DNA of 35,527 nucleotides from contig JAKSQM010000016.1 of the NCBI GenBank assembly GCA_024404115.1, positions 1 through 35,527 on the forward strand, written 5' to 3'. Position numbers and translations under genes: made by a program. Positions 1-8,227 of the stretch are shown here, in pieces. Below the pieces are notes generated by a model. The model saw nothing but the letters and a program-made list of their open reading frames with translations, was not told the DNA's origin and did no database searches. This DNA comes from Clostridia bacterium. Its GTDB lineage: Bacteria; Bacillota; Clostridia; Oscillospirales; Acutalibacteraceae. Each line of letters opens with the position of its first letter. Within the stretch, counting starts at the first letter, position 1.

Positions 1-423
1 CTACATTTCAGATGAATTTGTGATGACATTCGGAAAACAATCCCTCAGTCAGCTTCGCTGCCAGCTCCCTTTACACAAGGGAGCCGTTTTTATTGTGCAT
101 TTTAGGTGTATTTGTGCAATATTTTCATGATTTTTTTGGGAGGAGCAAGCCCCTCCCCTACGGTGTTATAATGCCGTTCAATGCTATATAGCAGATGAAT
201 TTGTGCTGACATTCGGAACGGGATGTCGAGGACGCCATCACCTACAATTATAAATCGAATCATATTGAAAATTCGGGAGGAGCAAGCCCGAAATTGAGCA
301 TTAAATTTTACAATAAAAGCTGGCGAACACAGTTTGCCTCTACGATGTGTTGCCATAAATTCTTTCATTTTTGGCAACAAAAAAGCTGCCGCAGGGCGAC
401 AGCTTTAGTGCTACATTATTTAA
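1..423. repeat. Repeat-rich intergenic region, left edge
   Basis: No credible gene is seen in this stretch. It is a patchwork of short hairpin repeats that recur near 12.1-12.7 kb and 35.0-35.5 kb. A CCCTTTACACAAGGG unit lies at about 36-100. A GGGAGG/CCTCCC hairpin followed by CCTACGGTG lies at 138-165. A GGGATG/CATCaC hairpin with a decayed CCTACaa tail lies at 220-248, a truncated copy at 274-291, and a GGCGAAC/GTTtGCC hairpin followed by TACGATGTG at 321-350. The small reading frames here have no ribosome site and cross the repeats, so they are not called. Confidence 0.75.
379..406 (-). terminator. Rho-independent terminator of the 424-1296 gene
   Basis: On the minus strand an AAAGCTG...CAGCTTT stem closes a short GC-rich loop and runs into six T residues. 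It lies 18 bases past the stop codon of the membrane protein gene. Confidence 0.85.
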
Positions 424-1296
424 TTATTCTGCGTTTGCAAGAACGGGGATTTCTGTATCTGCTTCGTCCTCAACAACGGGAAGGTCATTTTCGTCCTCTG
501 TTGTTGTAGCTGATTTCTCTGCATTGATTTCGATACCGTCTTTTGCTTCGCAAGTCTTGCAAAGGCGAGTTCTGTTAGCTTCGATTGCCTGCTGAACTGT
601 GCCCTGTGTAAGCTCATCACTGTGGTTAAGGTGGCTGCAATCATAATCTGTATGATATACTGTGCCGAAAGGAGACCAGTAAACTTCTTTTTCGCCAAGT
701 GTTTCGATTGCGGCTTCTTTCTCTTCTGCTGAAATGGGGTTCCAGTCATAGCTTACAAGTCCGCCAATGAGAAGAGCGATAATTGCAACAACTGCTGCGA
801 TTGTCTTTGTTTTCTTGTCTGCATTCTTATTTGTGAGGGCAAGGATAACAAAGGGGATAAATGCAAATGCTGTTACGATAAGACCAAGGTTATTCCAGAG
901 CCAGAACTTAACTTTGTTTGCTTCTGATGCGGGGTCGATTCTGTTTGCCTTTTTCCAGAGAGTTGAACCTGCGATAACGCAGCCAAGGTCAAGAACGAGG
1001 AAACCGATAATCTGTGCAAGTGTGGGGATGCGTGGAATTGAAAGTTTGCCAAAGAGAATGAGAACTGCCAAAACTTCAAATGCGATAGCGGCAACCCAAA
1101 GAACGATTGCGCCAATGCGAAGTCCTGTTGCACTGCCGGGCTCTGCTACAGGAGCAGCAGGTTTAACATTCACTGCTGTGCCGTCAGCTCTTTTAATTTT
1201 TTTGCCGCCGATGATCTGAATGTTTTCTTCTGCTTTTTCTGCAGGTTTTGTTTCAGCAACTTCTTCAGCAGCTTTTGATATTTTCTTTTCAGCCAT
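424..1296 (-). CDS. Four-helix membrane protein with Cys/His-containing C-terminal domain, unknown function
   Basis: The protein has 290 residues. The ATG at 1296 is chosen because AGGAGGA sits 6-8 bases upstream; a start five codons earlier would overlap that site. A charged, Ala/Glu/Lys-rich cytoplasmic head (about 1-58) is followed by four hydrophobic segments near 59-83, 90-114, 131-155 and 165-182. A C-terminal soluble domain follows, with the pattern VYWSPFGTVYHTDYDCSHL...LCKTC. The Cys-x-His and Cys-x-x-Cys pair could bind a metal such as zinc, and resembles short domains appended to other Firmicutes membrane proteins. The tail after it is very acidic. The gene stands alone, with its own promoter and terminator. 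I do not recognise a specific family and give no function. Confidence 0.8.
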   Translation of the reverse strand: MAEKKISKAAEEVAETKPAEKAEENIQIIGGKKIKRADGTAVNVKPAAPVAEPGSATGLRIGAIVLWVAAIAFEVLAVLILFGKLSIPRIPTLAQIIGFLVLDLGCVIAGSTLWKKANRIDPASEANKVKFWLWNNLGLIVTAFAFIPFVILALTNKNADKKTKTIAAVVAIIALLIGGLVSYDWNPISAEEKEAAIETLGEKEVYWSPFGTVYHTDYDCSHLNHSDELTQGTVQQAIEANRTRLCKTCEAKDGIEINAEKSATTTEDENDLPVVEDEADTEIPVLANAE

Positions 1297-1329
1297 AATA
1301 ATCCTCCTCAAGAAATTAAGATTGATTTA

Positions 1330-1358
1330 ATTATACAATACGATTTTTTATAATGCAA
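1330..1358 (-). promoter_or_regulatory. Promoter of the 424-1296 gene
   Basis: Reading the minus strand, TTGCAT (1353-1358) and TATAAT (1330-1335) are separated by 17 bases. The predicted start of transcription lies about 25 bases before the AGGAGG site. Confidence 0.7.
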
Positions 1359-1389
1359 TATTTTTTGTAAAATTTTGTGAAATTTCGTT

Positions 1390-2175
1390 TTAATCTGTTG
1401 AAATAAGAGAGTAAAAATGCTCTTTTGCATATTTCACAGAGGCACGAAGGCTCTCTATTGTTTTGGTTTCTATAACGCAGCGGGAATTATTTGCCTTTGC
1501 GAGGGCGAATTTTTCTTTAAGATTTATTTTGCCTGTGCCGAATGCAAGGTGGTGGTCTTTGCCGACAGCATCGTGCATATGAAAATGGGAAATGCTATCT
1601 TTATGAGAAAGAAGAAAAGCATCGTCAACATCATTTGCACTGTGGGAATGACCAACATCCCAAGTGAGGGTAAAGACGGGCAGGGTGAGAAAATACTCGA
1701 TTGCTTTCTTTTCAAAGGGCATAAAGCCGTCTGTATTTTCAACAGAGATTTTTATGTTTTCATCGCCGATTTCTTCACAGCACATCTGACCGAAGCGTTT
1801 GACGGCGCTCATATAGTCATCCTCATACTGTGAGAAAAGGTGGATTTTTTTATCTGGCAAAGTGAAATAGACACCGTGATTCATGTGCATATTAAGCACA
1901 GGTGCGCCGATATTTTTGGCAACGGCAATTGTTTCTTTAACGGTATCAAAATAAGCCTGTGCCACACCTTTGTTGAAATCGGCAAAGTTGAGGTTTTCAT
2001 CAAGGTGGATGGTGTAATAAACATCCTGCGGCGGAGTGAGTTTTTTAAGATTTTCTAACTGATAGTCGGGCACATTCATATTAAGCTCAACAAAATCAAG
2101 CCCCAGCTCACGGCTGAGGCTTAAATTTTGAGAAAGTGTTTTGTTTTCTATAAGGGTGGGCATTCCTAAATCCAT
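1390..2175 (-). CDS. Sugar phosphate isomerase/epimerase (AP endonuclease family 2 TIM barrel)
   Basis: This 261-residue protein resembles the xylose-isomerase-like TIM-barrel superfamily. Metal-ligand-type motifs are visible along the chain: NMHMNHG near 95, SVENTDG near 144, TWDVGHSHS near 172, HFHMHD near 197 and a late CVIETKT. That is the order of His, Glu and Asp ligands expected for the divalent metal site of this fold. The substrate cannot be read from sequence; family members act on sugars, inositols or abasic DNA. The gene starts 9 bases after the second ABC exporter gene, and its ribosome site (TAAGGAG) contains the stop codon of that gene. It is therefore almost certainly co-transcribed and probably translationally coupled. 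Why an epimerase-like enzyme travels with the exporter is not clear. Confidence 0.8.
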   Translation of the reverse strand: MDLGMPTLIENKTLSQNLSLSRELGLDFVELNMNVPDYQLENLKKLTPPQDVYYTIHLDENLNFADFNKGVAQAYFDTVKETIAVAKNIGAPVLNMHMNHGVYFTLPDKKIHLFSQYEDDYMSAVKRFGQMCCEEIGDENIKISVENTDGFMPFEKKAIEYFLTLPVFTLTWDVGHSHSANDVDDAFLLSHKDSISHFHMHDAVGKDHHLAFGTGKINLKEKFALAKANNSRCVIETKTIESLRASVKYAKEHFYSLISTD

Positions 2176-2184
2176 AGCGGCTCC

Positions 2185-4104
2185 TTATGCTTTGGCTTTG
2201 TTGCCAGTGTAAAGCTGATAATATCTGCCCTGCTGCTCAATGAGCTGGTCATGTGTGCCACGCTCAATGATTCTGCCCTGCTCCATAACCATAATGCAAT
2301 CGCTGTTTTTAACTGTTGAAAGTCGGTGAGCAATAACAAATGTTGTTCTGCCGTGCATAAGGTTATCCATACCGTCCTGAACGATTTTTTCTGTTCTTGT
2401 GTCGATTGAGCTGGTGGCTTCATCAAGGATAAGCACTGGCGGGTCTGCAACTGCCGCCCTTGCAATTGCAAGAAGCTGACGCTGACCCTGACTGAGATTT
2501 GAGCCGTCCCCTGTGAGCATTGTGTTATAGCCCTCTGGAAGATGGCGGATAAATGAATCTGCATTGGCAAGTTTTGCGGCGGCGATAACCTCTTCATCTG
2601 TTGCGTCAAGCTTGCCGTAACGGATATTTTCCATAACGGTGTTGGTAAAAAGGTGTGTATCCTGCAAAACGATACCAAGTGAATGACGGAGGTCATCCTT
2701 TTTGATTTTGTTGATGTTTATGCCGTCATAGCGGATTTTGCCATCCTGAATATCGTAAAATCTGTTAATAAGATTTGTGATTGTGGTTTTGCCTGCGCCT
2801 GTTGAGCCGACAAATGCAATTTTCTGACCCGGCTCTGCAAACATTTTGATGTTGTGAAGCACCATTTTATCGTCATTGTAACCGAAATCAACATCATCAA
2901 AAACAACATTGCCCTGAAGTTCAACATATTCAACTGCGCCAGTATCGTGATGAACATGCTTCCATGCCCACATACCTGTGCGCTCTGTTGTTTCTTCGAT
3001 TTGTCCGTCAACCTTTTTGGCTCTGACAAGAGTTACATATCCCTCGTCAGTTTCGGGGATTTCATCAAGCAAGCCAAATACACGCTCTGCACCTGCAAGA
3101 GCCATAATGATTGCGTTGAACTGCTGGCTTATCTGGTTAATTGGCATACTGAAGCTCTTATTGAATGTGAGGAAGCTTGCAAGCTCGCCAAGTGAAAGAG
3201 CGAAGAAGCTGCCCTGCGGAATCATCATTGCAAGGATACCGCCGACGATAGCGCAGAAAACATAGCTGAGATGACCCAGCTGACCGTTGATAGGTCCGAT
3301 GATGTTTGCGAATTTGTGAGCGTTATATGCGGAGTCAAAAAGCTGTTCATTAAGCTTGTTGAAGTCCTCGATATTTTTCTCTTCGTGGCAGAAAACCTTA
3401 ACTACTTTCTGACCGTTTATCATCTCTTCGATGTAGCCGTTTACAGTACCTAAATCTTTCTGCTGTTTAACGAAGTATTTACCGCTCTGCCCTGCGATTT
3501 TTTTGGTAACAAGAAGCACAACGCCAACCATAAGAAGTGTTACACCTGTAAGCGGAATGCTGAGGGCAACCATACAAACAAATGTTGAAATGATTGTGAA
3601 TGCACTTGTTACAATCTGCGGAAGGCTGGAGCTGATAATCTGCCTCATTGTGTCAATATCGTTAGTGTAGATTGACATAATGTCGCCGTGTGAATGAGTA
3701 TCGAAATACTTAATAGGCAGGCTCTGCATTTTGTTGAACATTTCGTTTCTTAAATCTCTCAAAGTACCCTGTGAAACAACAACAAGGATTCTGCCCTGAA
3801 TATAGGATGCGGCTGCACCTACAAGATAGAAGCAGGCTACTCTGAAAATCTCTCTTGCCAAAGGTGCAAAGTCGGGCTTCACAGATTTGGTAAGAGGGAT
3901 GATGAAATCATCAATAAGTGTTCTCATAAACATTGTTCCCTGAATTGTTGCAAGAACGCTCACAACAATGCAGACGAAAACAATTATAAGTCTGACGGGG
4001 TACTTTTTGAAAACAAAGCCTAAAATTCTTTTAAAAAGCTTGCCTGGGTTTTTAACGGTGGGCTTCATGCCCCTCATTCTGCGTCCTCCCATTGGTGGTG
4101 CCAT
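2185..4104 (-). CDS. ABC transporter half-exporter, subunit with canonical ATPase motifs
   Basis: This 639-residue half-transporter has an N-terminal six-helix membrane domain and a C-terminal nucleotide-binding domain. Visible motifs are Walker A GSTGAGKTT, signature LSQGQ, Walker B LILDEATSSID with the catalytic Glu, and switch AHRLSTV with the His. Between the two domains lies a linker of about 50 residues (around 345-400, Trp/His-rich, MWAWKHVHH), longer than usual and typical of this Firmicutes clade. It is the partner of the 587-residue subunit encoded just upstream; the stop of that gene and this ATG overlap by one base. Together they resemble heterodimeric multidrug exporters of the LmrCD/BmrCD/TM287-288 type. 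The exported substrate is unknown. Confidence 0.92.
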   Translation of the reverse strand: MAPPMGGRRMRGMKPTVKNPGKLFKRILGFVFKKYPVRLIIVFVCIVVSVLATIQGTMFMRTLIDDFIIPLTKSVKPDFAPLAREIFRVACFYLVGAAASYIQGRILVVVSQGTLRDLRNEMFNKMQSLPIKYFDTHSHGDIMSIYTNDIDTMRQIISSSLPQIVTSAFTIISTFVCMVALSIPLTGVTLLMVGVVLLVTKKIAGQSGKYFVKQQKDLGTVNGYIEEMINGQKVVKVFCHEEKNIEDFNKLNEQLFDSAYNAHKFANIIGPINGQLGHLSYVFCAIVGGILAMMIPQGSFFALSLGELASFLTFNKSFSMPINQISQQFNAIIMALAGAERVFGLLDEIPETDEGYVTLVRAKKVDGQIEETTERTGMWAWKHVHHDTGAVEYVELQGNVVFDDVDFGYNDDKMVLHNIKMFAEPGQKIAFVGSTGAGKTTITNLINRFYDIQDGKIRYDGININKIKKDDLRHSLGIVLQDTHLFTNTVMENIRYGKLDATDEEVIAAAKLANADSFIRHLPEGYNTMLTGDGSNLSQGQRQLLAIARAAVADPPVLILDEATSSIDTRTEKIVQDGMDNLMHGRTTFVIAHRLSTVKNSDCIMVMEQGRIIERGTHDQLIEQQGRYYQLYTGNKAKA

Positions 4105-5867
4105 CAGTCCTCACCTCCGTTTTCATCAAAGTCGCCGTTACCGTTGGTCTGTGATTCATAAACCTCACGGTAAATATTGTTTGTTTTAACAAGCTCGTCA
4201 TGGCTTCCGAAGCCGTTCACCTTGCCCTCATCAAGAACGATGATTTTATCGGCATGCTGAACGCTTGAAATACGCTGAGCGATAATAATTTTTGTGGTGT
4301 CTGGGATTTTATCTTTAAATGCCTGTCTGATTTTTGCATCGGTTGCAGTGTCAACTGCACTTGTGGAATCGTCAAGAATAAGAATCTTGGGATTTTTAAG
4401 AAGCGCACGGGCAATGCAAAGACGCTGACGCTGACCGCCTGATACATTTGTACCGCCCTGCTCAATATGAGTTTCGTATTTTTCGGGGAGCTTTTCGATA
4501 AATTCATCTGCACAGGCAAGCTCGCAGGCTTCTCTGCACTGCTCCTCTGTTGCGTTAAGGTTGCCCCAGCGGAGATTTTCAAGGATTGAACCGCTGAAAA
4601 GAACATTCTTCTGAAGAACAACAGCAACCTTGTTGCGAAGCTCTTCAAGGTCATAATCCTTAACATTTATTCCGCCAACAAGAACTTCACCGTCTGTGGC
4701 ATCATAAAGTCGGCTGATAAGGCTGACGAGTGTTGACTTTGCACTGCCTGTGCCGCCGATTATACCGATTGTTTCGCCAGATTTGATTGAAAGTGAAACA
4801 TCTGAAAGAACATTTTCGCCCTCATCGCCCTGATTATATTTGAAAAATACATTTTTAAATTCAACGCTGCCGTCCTTAACCTCGCAGATTGGGTTTTCGG
4901 GATTTTTAACTGTAGGCTCTTCTGTGATAACCTCAACAATACGCTTTGCAGCCGCACTGCTCATGGTGAGCATAATGAACATAAATGAAACAATCATAAG
5001 GCTTGAAAGAATATTGAGGCAGTATGTGAGAAGTGCCATAAGGTCGCCTGTTGACATCACATTCTGAACAATTACCTTTGCGCCCAGCCAGCTGATAAGA
5101 AGAATACAGGTATAAATTGTAATCATCATCACGGGGGACATAAGGATTGTGATATTCTCTGCCTTTAAGAAAAGGTTATAGATATTCTGGCTTGCTTTGC
5201 CGAATTTAGTCTTTTCAAAATCTTCACGGACAAATGCTTTAACAACACGGATGCCAGAAATATTCTCCTGCACGGAAGCATTCAAAGCATCGTACTTTTT
5301 GAAAACCTTTGTGAAATATTTTGAAACAAGAGGAATACCGATAGTGAGAACAATTGTAAGGAAAAAAACTGCACCGAGGTAAACCATTGAAAGCTTTGAG
5401 CTGATTCTGAATGCCATTGTCATAGCAAAAACCAGCGTTGCAGGTGCTCTTACAAACATTCTTAAAAGCATCTGATAAGCATTCTGAACATTGGTAACGT
5501 CTGTTGTAAGTCTTGTAACAAGACCTGCTGTTGAATACTTATCTATGTTTGAAAATGAATAAGTCTGAATCTTTTCAAACATTGTTTTTCTGAGATTTTT
5601 TGCAAGACCTGTTGACGCTCTTGCGCCGTATTTGGCACCCATAAGTCCTGTGAAAAGTCCAAGTCCGGCGGCAATGACCATATAGATACCCATTTTTATA
5701 ATGTGGTTCATATCGCCTTTTTCAACGCCGTTATCAATGATTGACCCCATAAGGAGAGGTATCATTGTTTCAAGGACAACTTCAAGTATCATAAATATGG
5801 GTGTCAAAGCAGAATCACGCCTGTAGCCTTTGGTCTGCTCTGCCAATACTTTAAGCAAAATCCTCAC
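4104..5867 (-). CDS. ABC transporter half-exporter, subunit with degenerate ATPase site
   Basis: This 587-residue protein comprises a six-helix membrane domain (about 1-320) and a nucleotide-binding domain. Its motifs depart from consensus in the way expected of the degenerate member of a heterodimeric exporter. The residue after Walker B is Asp (LILDDSTSAVD) instead of catalytic Glu, and the switch His is Gln (IIAQRISSV). Walker A reads GGTGSAKST, with Ala where Gly is usual. The signature VSGGQRQRL is intact, so it can complete the active site of its partner. It is the first gene of a three-gene operon driven by the promoter at 5907-5935. The acidic, Gly/Asn-rich C-terminus overlaps the next start by one base. 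Confidence 0.92.
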   Translation of the reverse strand: MRILLKVLAEQTKGYRRDSALTPIFMILEVVLETMIPLLMGSIIDNGVEKGDMNHIIKMGIYMVIAAGLGLFTGLMGAKYGARASTGLAKNLRKTMFEKIQTYSFSNIDKYSTAGLVTRLTTDVTNVQNAYQMLLRMFVRAPATLVFAMTMAFRISSKLSMVYLGAVFFLTIVLTIGIPLVSKYFTKVFKKYDALNASVQENISGIRVVKAFVREDFEKTKFGKASQNIYNLFLKAENITILMSPVMMITIYTCILLISWLGAKVIVQNVMSTGDLMALLTYCLNILSSLMIVSFMFIMLTMSSAAAKRIVEVITEEPTVKNPENPICEVKDGSVEFKNVFFKYNQGDEGENVLSDVSLSIKSGETIGIIGGTGSAKSTLVSLISRLYDATDGEVLVGGINVKDYDLEELRNKVAVVLQKNVLFSGSILENLRWGNLNATEEQCREACELACADEFIEKLPEKYETHIEQGGTNVSGGQRQRLCIARALLKNPKILILDDSTSAVDTATDAKIRQAFKDKIPDTTKIIIAQRISSVQHADKIIVLDEGKVNGFGSHDELVKTNNIYREVYESQTNGNGDFDENGGED

Positions 5868-5906
5868 TCCTTTTATAATAAAATTTTGTTTTTAACGCAT
5901 TAGAAT

Positions 5907-5935
5907 ATTATATCCCTGCAATATTTTTTTGTCAA
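5907..5935 (-). promoter_or_regulatory. Perfect-consensus promoter of the ABC exporter operon
   Basis: On the minus strand TTGACA (5930-5935) and TATAAT (5907-5912) are separated by exactly 17 bases. This is a full sigma-A consensus and predicts strong expression unless repressed. No clear operator palindrome is seen around it. Confidence 0.8.
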
Positions 5936-5975
5936 CAAAAAGCAAATTTGTTTACATAAATTTTACCATTAAAAT

Positions 5976-6000
5976 GGCACAACACTTTATGTGCTATGCC
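5976..6000 (-). terminator. Weak terminator overlapping the VanZ-like stop codon
   Basis: On the minus strand GGCATAGCAC pairs with GTGTTGTGCC across a five-base loop, with wobble pairs. An ATTTTAATGG tail follows. The left arm contains the TAG stop of the upstream gene. Confidence 0.45.
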
Positions 6001-6458
6001 TTATCTCTATATAGTATTTTTGACACAATTAAAGCCATTATAAAAAACACCGTCATACCAAAAAGGATGCCCAAGCTATCCACAAAAACATCGAATGGTC
6101 TGCACGCTCTTTCGGGCACAAAAAACTGGTGAACTTCATCGCTCATTGAATATAAAACGCAAAAGAAAACACTGCTCCACACGCACATCTGCTTTTTGAA
6201 GAAATACAACATTCCGAAAAAGCTGAAGCTGAACGCTGTGTATTCGCTGAAATGTGCAAGCTTGCGGAAAGCGTTGTGAGAGATAATCTCTCTGCCGCCA
6301 AAAAATTCAACAAACTTTTCATAGAGGGACATACTTTCGCCTGAGGAAACCTCTGCATTCTGATATGAAAATGAGAAAATAATCATCATACAGAAAAGGC
6401 ACGCAGCACCCATAAGCAATGCCATCACTATGTTTGGCTTATGATTATTTTTTATCAT
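5994..6458 (-). CDS. VanZ-like family membrane protein
   Basis: This is a small membrane protein of about 154 residues with four hydrophobic segments. It carries the VanZ-like signature: FRKLAHFSEY in the middle, then SDEVHQFFVPERACRPFDVFVDSLG before the last helix (an Asp-Glu-x-x-Gln-x-Phe-x-Pro pattern). VanZ itself lowers teicoplanin susceptibility by an unknown route, and most chromosomal family members have no known role. The ATG at 6458 is preferred; a GTG at 6464 is the alternative. Either way the gene overlaps the end of the oligopeptide-binding lipoprotein gene by 14-20 bases, so the two are co-transcribed. The weak hairpin at 5976-6000 probably ends the unit. Confidence 0.85.
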   Translation of the reverse strand: MIKNNHKPNIVMALLMGAACLFCMMIIFSFSYQNAEVSSGESMSLYEKFVEFFGGREIISHNAFRKLAHFSEYTAFSFSFFGMLYFFKKQMCVWSSVFFCVLYSMSDEVHQFFVPERACRPFDVFVDSLGILFGMTVFFIMALIVSKILYRDKA

Positions 6459-8079
6459 TTTCACTCACCCTTGCGGTAAAATCAATATCAGAAACATTTG
6501 AAACGGGGTATGCGCACTTGATTTCATCACGGTAAGCAAAACATGTTTCATCTGTGTATAATGGGTAGAAAACTCCGTCTGTAATCAGAAGTCTTTCAGC
6601 GGATTTCATACCCTCAATTATCTGCTCGCCCTCAAAAACATAAAGGCATTTGCTGATTATTGCGTCATAATCTTCACTGCTGTATGAGCAGATGTTATCT
6701 TCGTTATCGGTTGTGAATTTTTCGAGGAATTGCAATGTACAGCCGTCAGTTGCATCAAAATAGCCGATAGCTATCTGATATTCACCGTCAAGGACAGCCT
6801 GTGCCATTTCGTCCTTACCAACAACCTCTGATGTTACAGTGATACTGAAGCCGAAAATCTTTTGCCAGCTCTGGATAAGTCTGATAACATCCTCTCTCTG
6901 CTCCTCTGTGCAGAGAACTTTTAAATCAATGTTTGAACGCTCAAGCTCTTCAAGTCCAGCCTCAAAAAGAAGGTCGGCTGTTATAGCATCAACGGCAGGC
7001 TTTTCGATTGTTCCTGCTGTTTTTCTGTAGGAGTCCCCTCCCCACCTACAGGATTCGGGAATAACACCCTGTGCAGAAATTCGCTCTTCATCGAGGGATT
7101 TTATATCAAGACCTGCAATCAATGCTCTTCTGATGTTTTCATTGGCAAGGTAAAGATCTGTGCAGTTAAAAACAAGACCGCCAACAATATTTTGCTGCTT
7201 TGCAAATTTAACATGGGATGAGCCGTCAATCTTTGAAAGATACTGGGGATTCACTGGGGAAGCGTTGTAATCCTCCTGATTGAACTTTTTCACAATCTGC
7301 TCGTCATCTGTGTTGACATTGAAATACATTGCAGAAATTGCAGACCTGTTTTTGCCAACATAAGAATCACTTCTGTAAAGGGTGAGAGTTGATTTCTCTG
7401 CCCAGTTACCAACATAGAAAGGTCCGTTGCAAAGGGTATATTTAATTTCAAGTCCGTATTTTGCACCAGTTGCCTCAAAAAATTCTCTGTTGCAGGGCAT
7501 ACACATGGGGTAAGTGAGAAGTCTTATAAAATCGGGGTTGCTTCTTTCAAGCTCGATAACAAGGTTATCACCGCTGACATGGATACCTAATTCGTTCTCG
7601 CTCATAAGTCCAGCGTGAACCTTAGCGGCATTTTTGATGCAATAAAGGAGGTAGGCATTTTTTGCGGCGGTTTCGGGTCTTAATGCTCTGATGATACCAA
7701 AAGCGCAGTCAGCCGCTGTTACAGAGTAATTGAATGTTTTTTCAAAGTCCTTGCCCAGCACATCCTCGTGAGAGTTAAGCTTTTGCCACTTTGCGCCCTC
7801 TCTGATATGGAATGTATATGTTTTGCCGTCAGATGAAATCTTCCATTTATCTGCAACACCTGGGAGGATTTCGCCATGTTTGCCAAGGCGGACAACACCC
7901 TCCATACAGTTGCGGGTGATAAGGATTGCTTCGGCTGTTTCGGCAATCTGCGGGTCAAGACATTCGGGGTCTGCTGAAATGGGGTAGATAACGTTTATCT
8001 CCTCCTCTTTTGAGCAGGCTGAAAAAGTGCATATTAAAAATGTTATTGAAATAAAAATACATATAAATCTTTTAATCAT
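6445..8079 (-). CDS. Oligopeptide-binding lipoprotein (ABC transporter substrate-binding protein, family 5)
   Basis: This is a 544-residue secreted lipoprotein. The start at 8079 is chosen because GAGGGA lies 5 bases upstream and the protein then opens with a clean signal peptide, MIKRF, a hydrophobic core, and lipobox TFSAC with Cys22. The mature part follows the family 5 (OppA/DppA-like) layout: PISADPECLDPQIAETAEA near the start, EGVVRLGKHGEILPGVADKW, then the dipeptide-binding fold with YTFHIREGAKW. It probably binds peptides or similar ligands at the outer membrane face. No permease or ATPase genes lie beside it, so it is an orphan receptor that must use a transporter encoded elsewhere or act as a sensor. 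It overlaps the downstream VanZ-like gene. Confidence 0.88.
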   Translation of the reverse strand: MIKRFICIFISITFLICTFSACSKEEEINVIYPISADPECLDPQIAETAEAILITRNCMEGVVRLGKHGEILPGVADKWKISSDGKTYTFHIREGAKWQKLNSHEDVLGKDFEKTFNYSVTAADCAFGIIRALRPETAAKNAYLLYCIKNAAKVHAGLMSENELGIHVSGDNLVIELERSNPDFIRLLTYPMCMPCNREFFEATGAKYGLEIKYTLCNGPFYVGNWAEKSTLTLYRSDSYVGKNRSAISAMYFNVNTDDEQIVKKFNQEDYNASPVNPQYLSKIDGSSHVKFAKQQNIVGGLVFNCTDLYLANENIRRALIAGLDIKSLDEERISAQGVIPESCRWGGDSYRKTAGTIEKPAVDAITADLLFEAGLEELERSNIDLKVLCTEEQREDVIRLIQSWQKIFGFSITVTSEVVGKDEMAQAVLDGEYQIAIGYFDATDGCTLQFLEKFTTDNEDNICSYSSEDYDAIISKCLYVFEGEQIIEGMKSAERLLITDGVFYPLYTDETCFAYRDEIKCAYPVSNVSDIDFTARVSENDKK

Positions 8080-8114
8080 CGTATTCCCTCGCTGAGAGTA
8101 ATATATCAGCATAC

Positions 8115-8120
8115 ATTATA
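8115..8120 (-). promoter_or_regulatory. Probable extended -10 of the lipoprotein gene
   Basis: The minus strand reads TGCTATAAT, an extended -10 without a convincing -35 box. It lies about 35 bases before the chosen ATG. Confidence 0.45.
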
Positions 8121-8189
8121 GCAAATAATAACAAAAAAATCTATATAAATTTTAAGCATAAATGTATATTATTTATTGTGAAAATATGT

Positions 8190-8195
8190 TATAAT
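8190..8195 (+). promoter_or_regulatory. Probable -10 of rmuC
   Basis: A perfect TATAAT lies 19 bases before the AAGGAGG ribosome site of rmuC. The surrounding region is very AT-rich and no good -35 is seen. Confidence 0.45.
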
Positions 8196-8227
8196 TCGAT
8201 ATATAGCTTTTTTAAGGAGGAATAATT

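Noticed and set aside
1-423. CRISPR array made of the short hairpin repeats
   Set aside because: The units are irregularly spaced, differ in stem sequence, and have no uniform spacers or cas genes nearby.
424-1219. Long overlapping frames on the plus strand (such as 767-1219) opposite the membrane protein gene
   Set aside because: They lack ribosome sites and are repetitive in composition, as expected for shadows of the real minus-strand gene.
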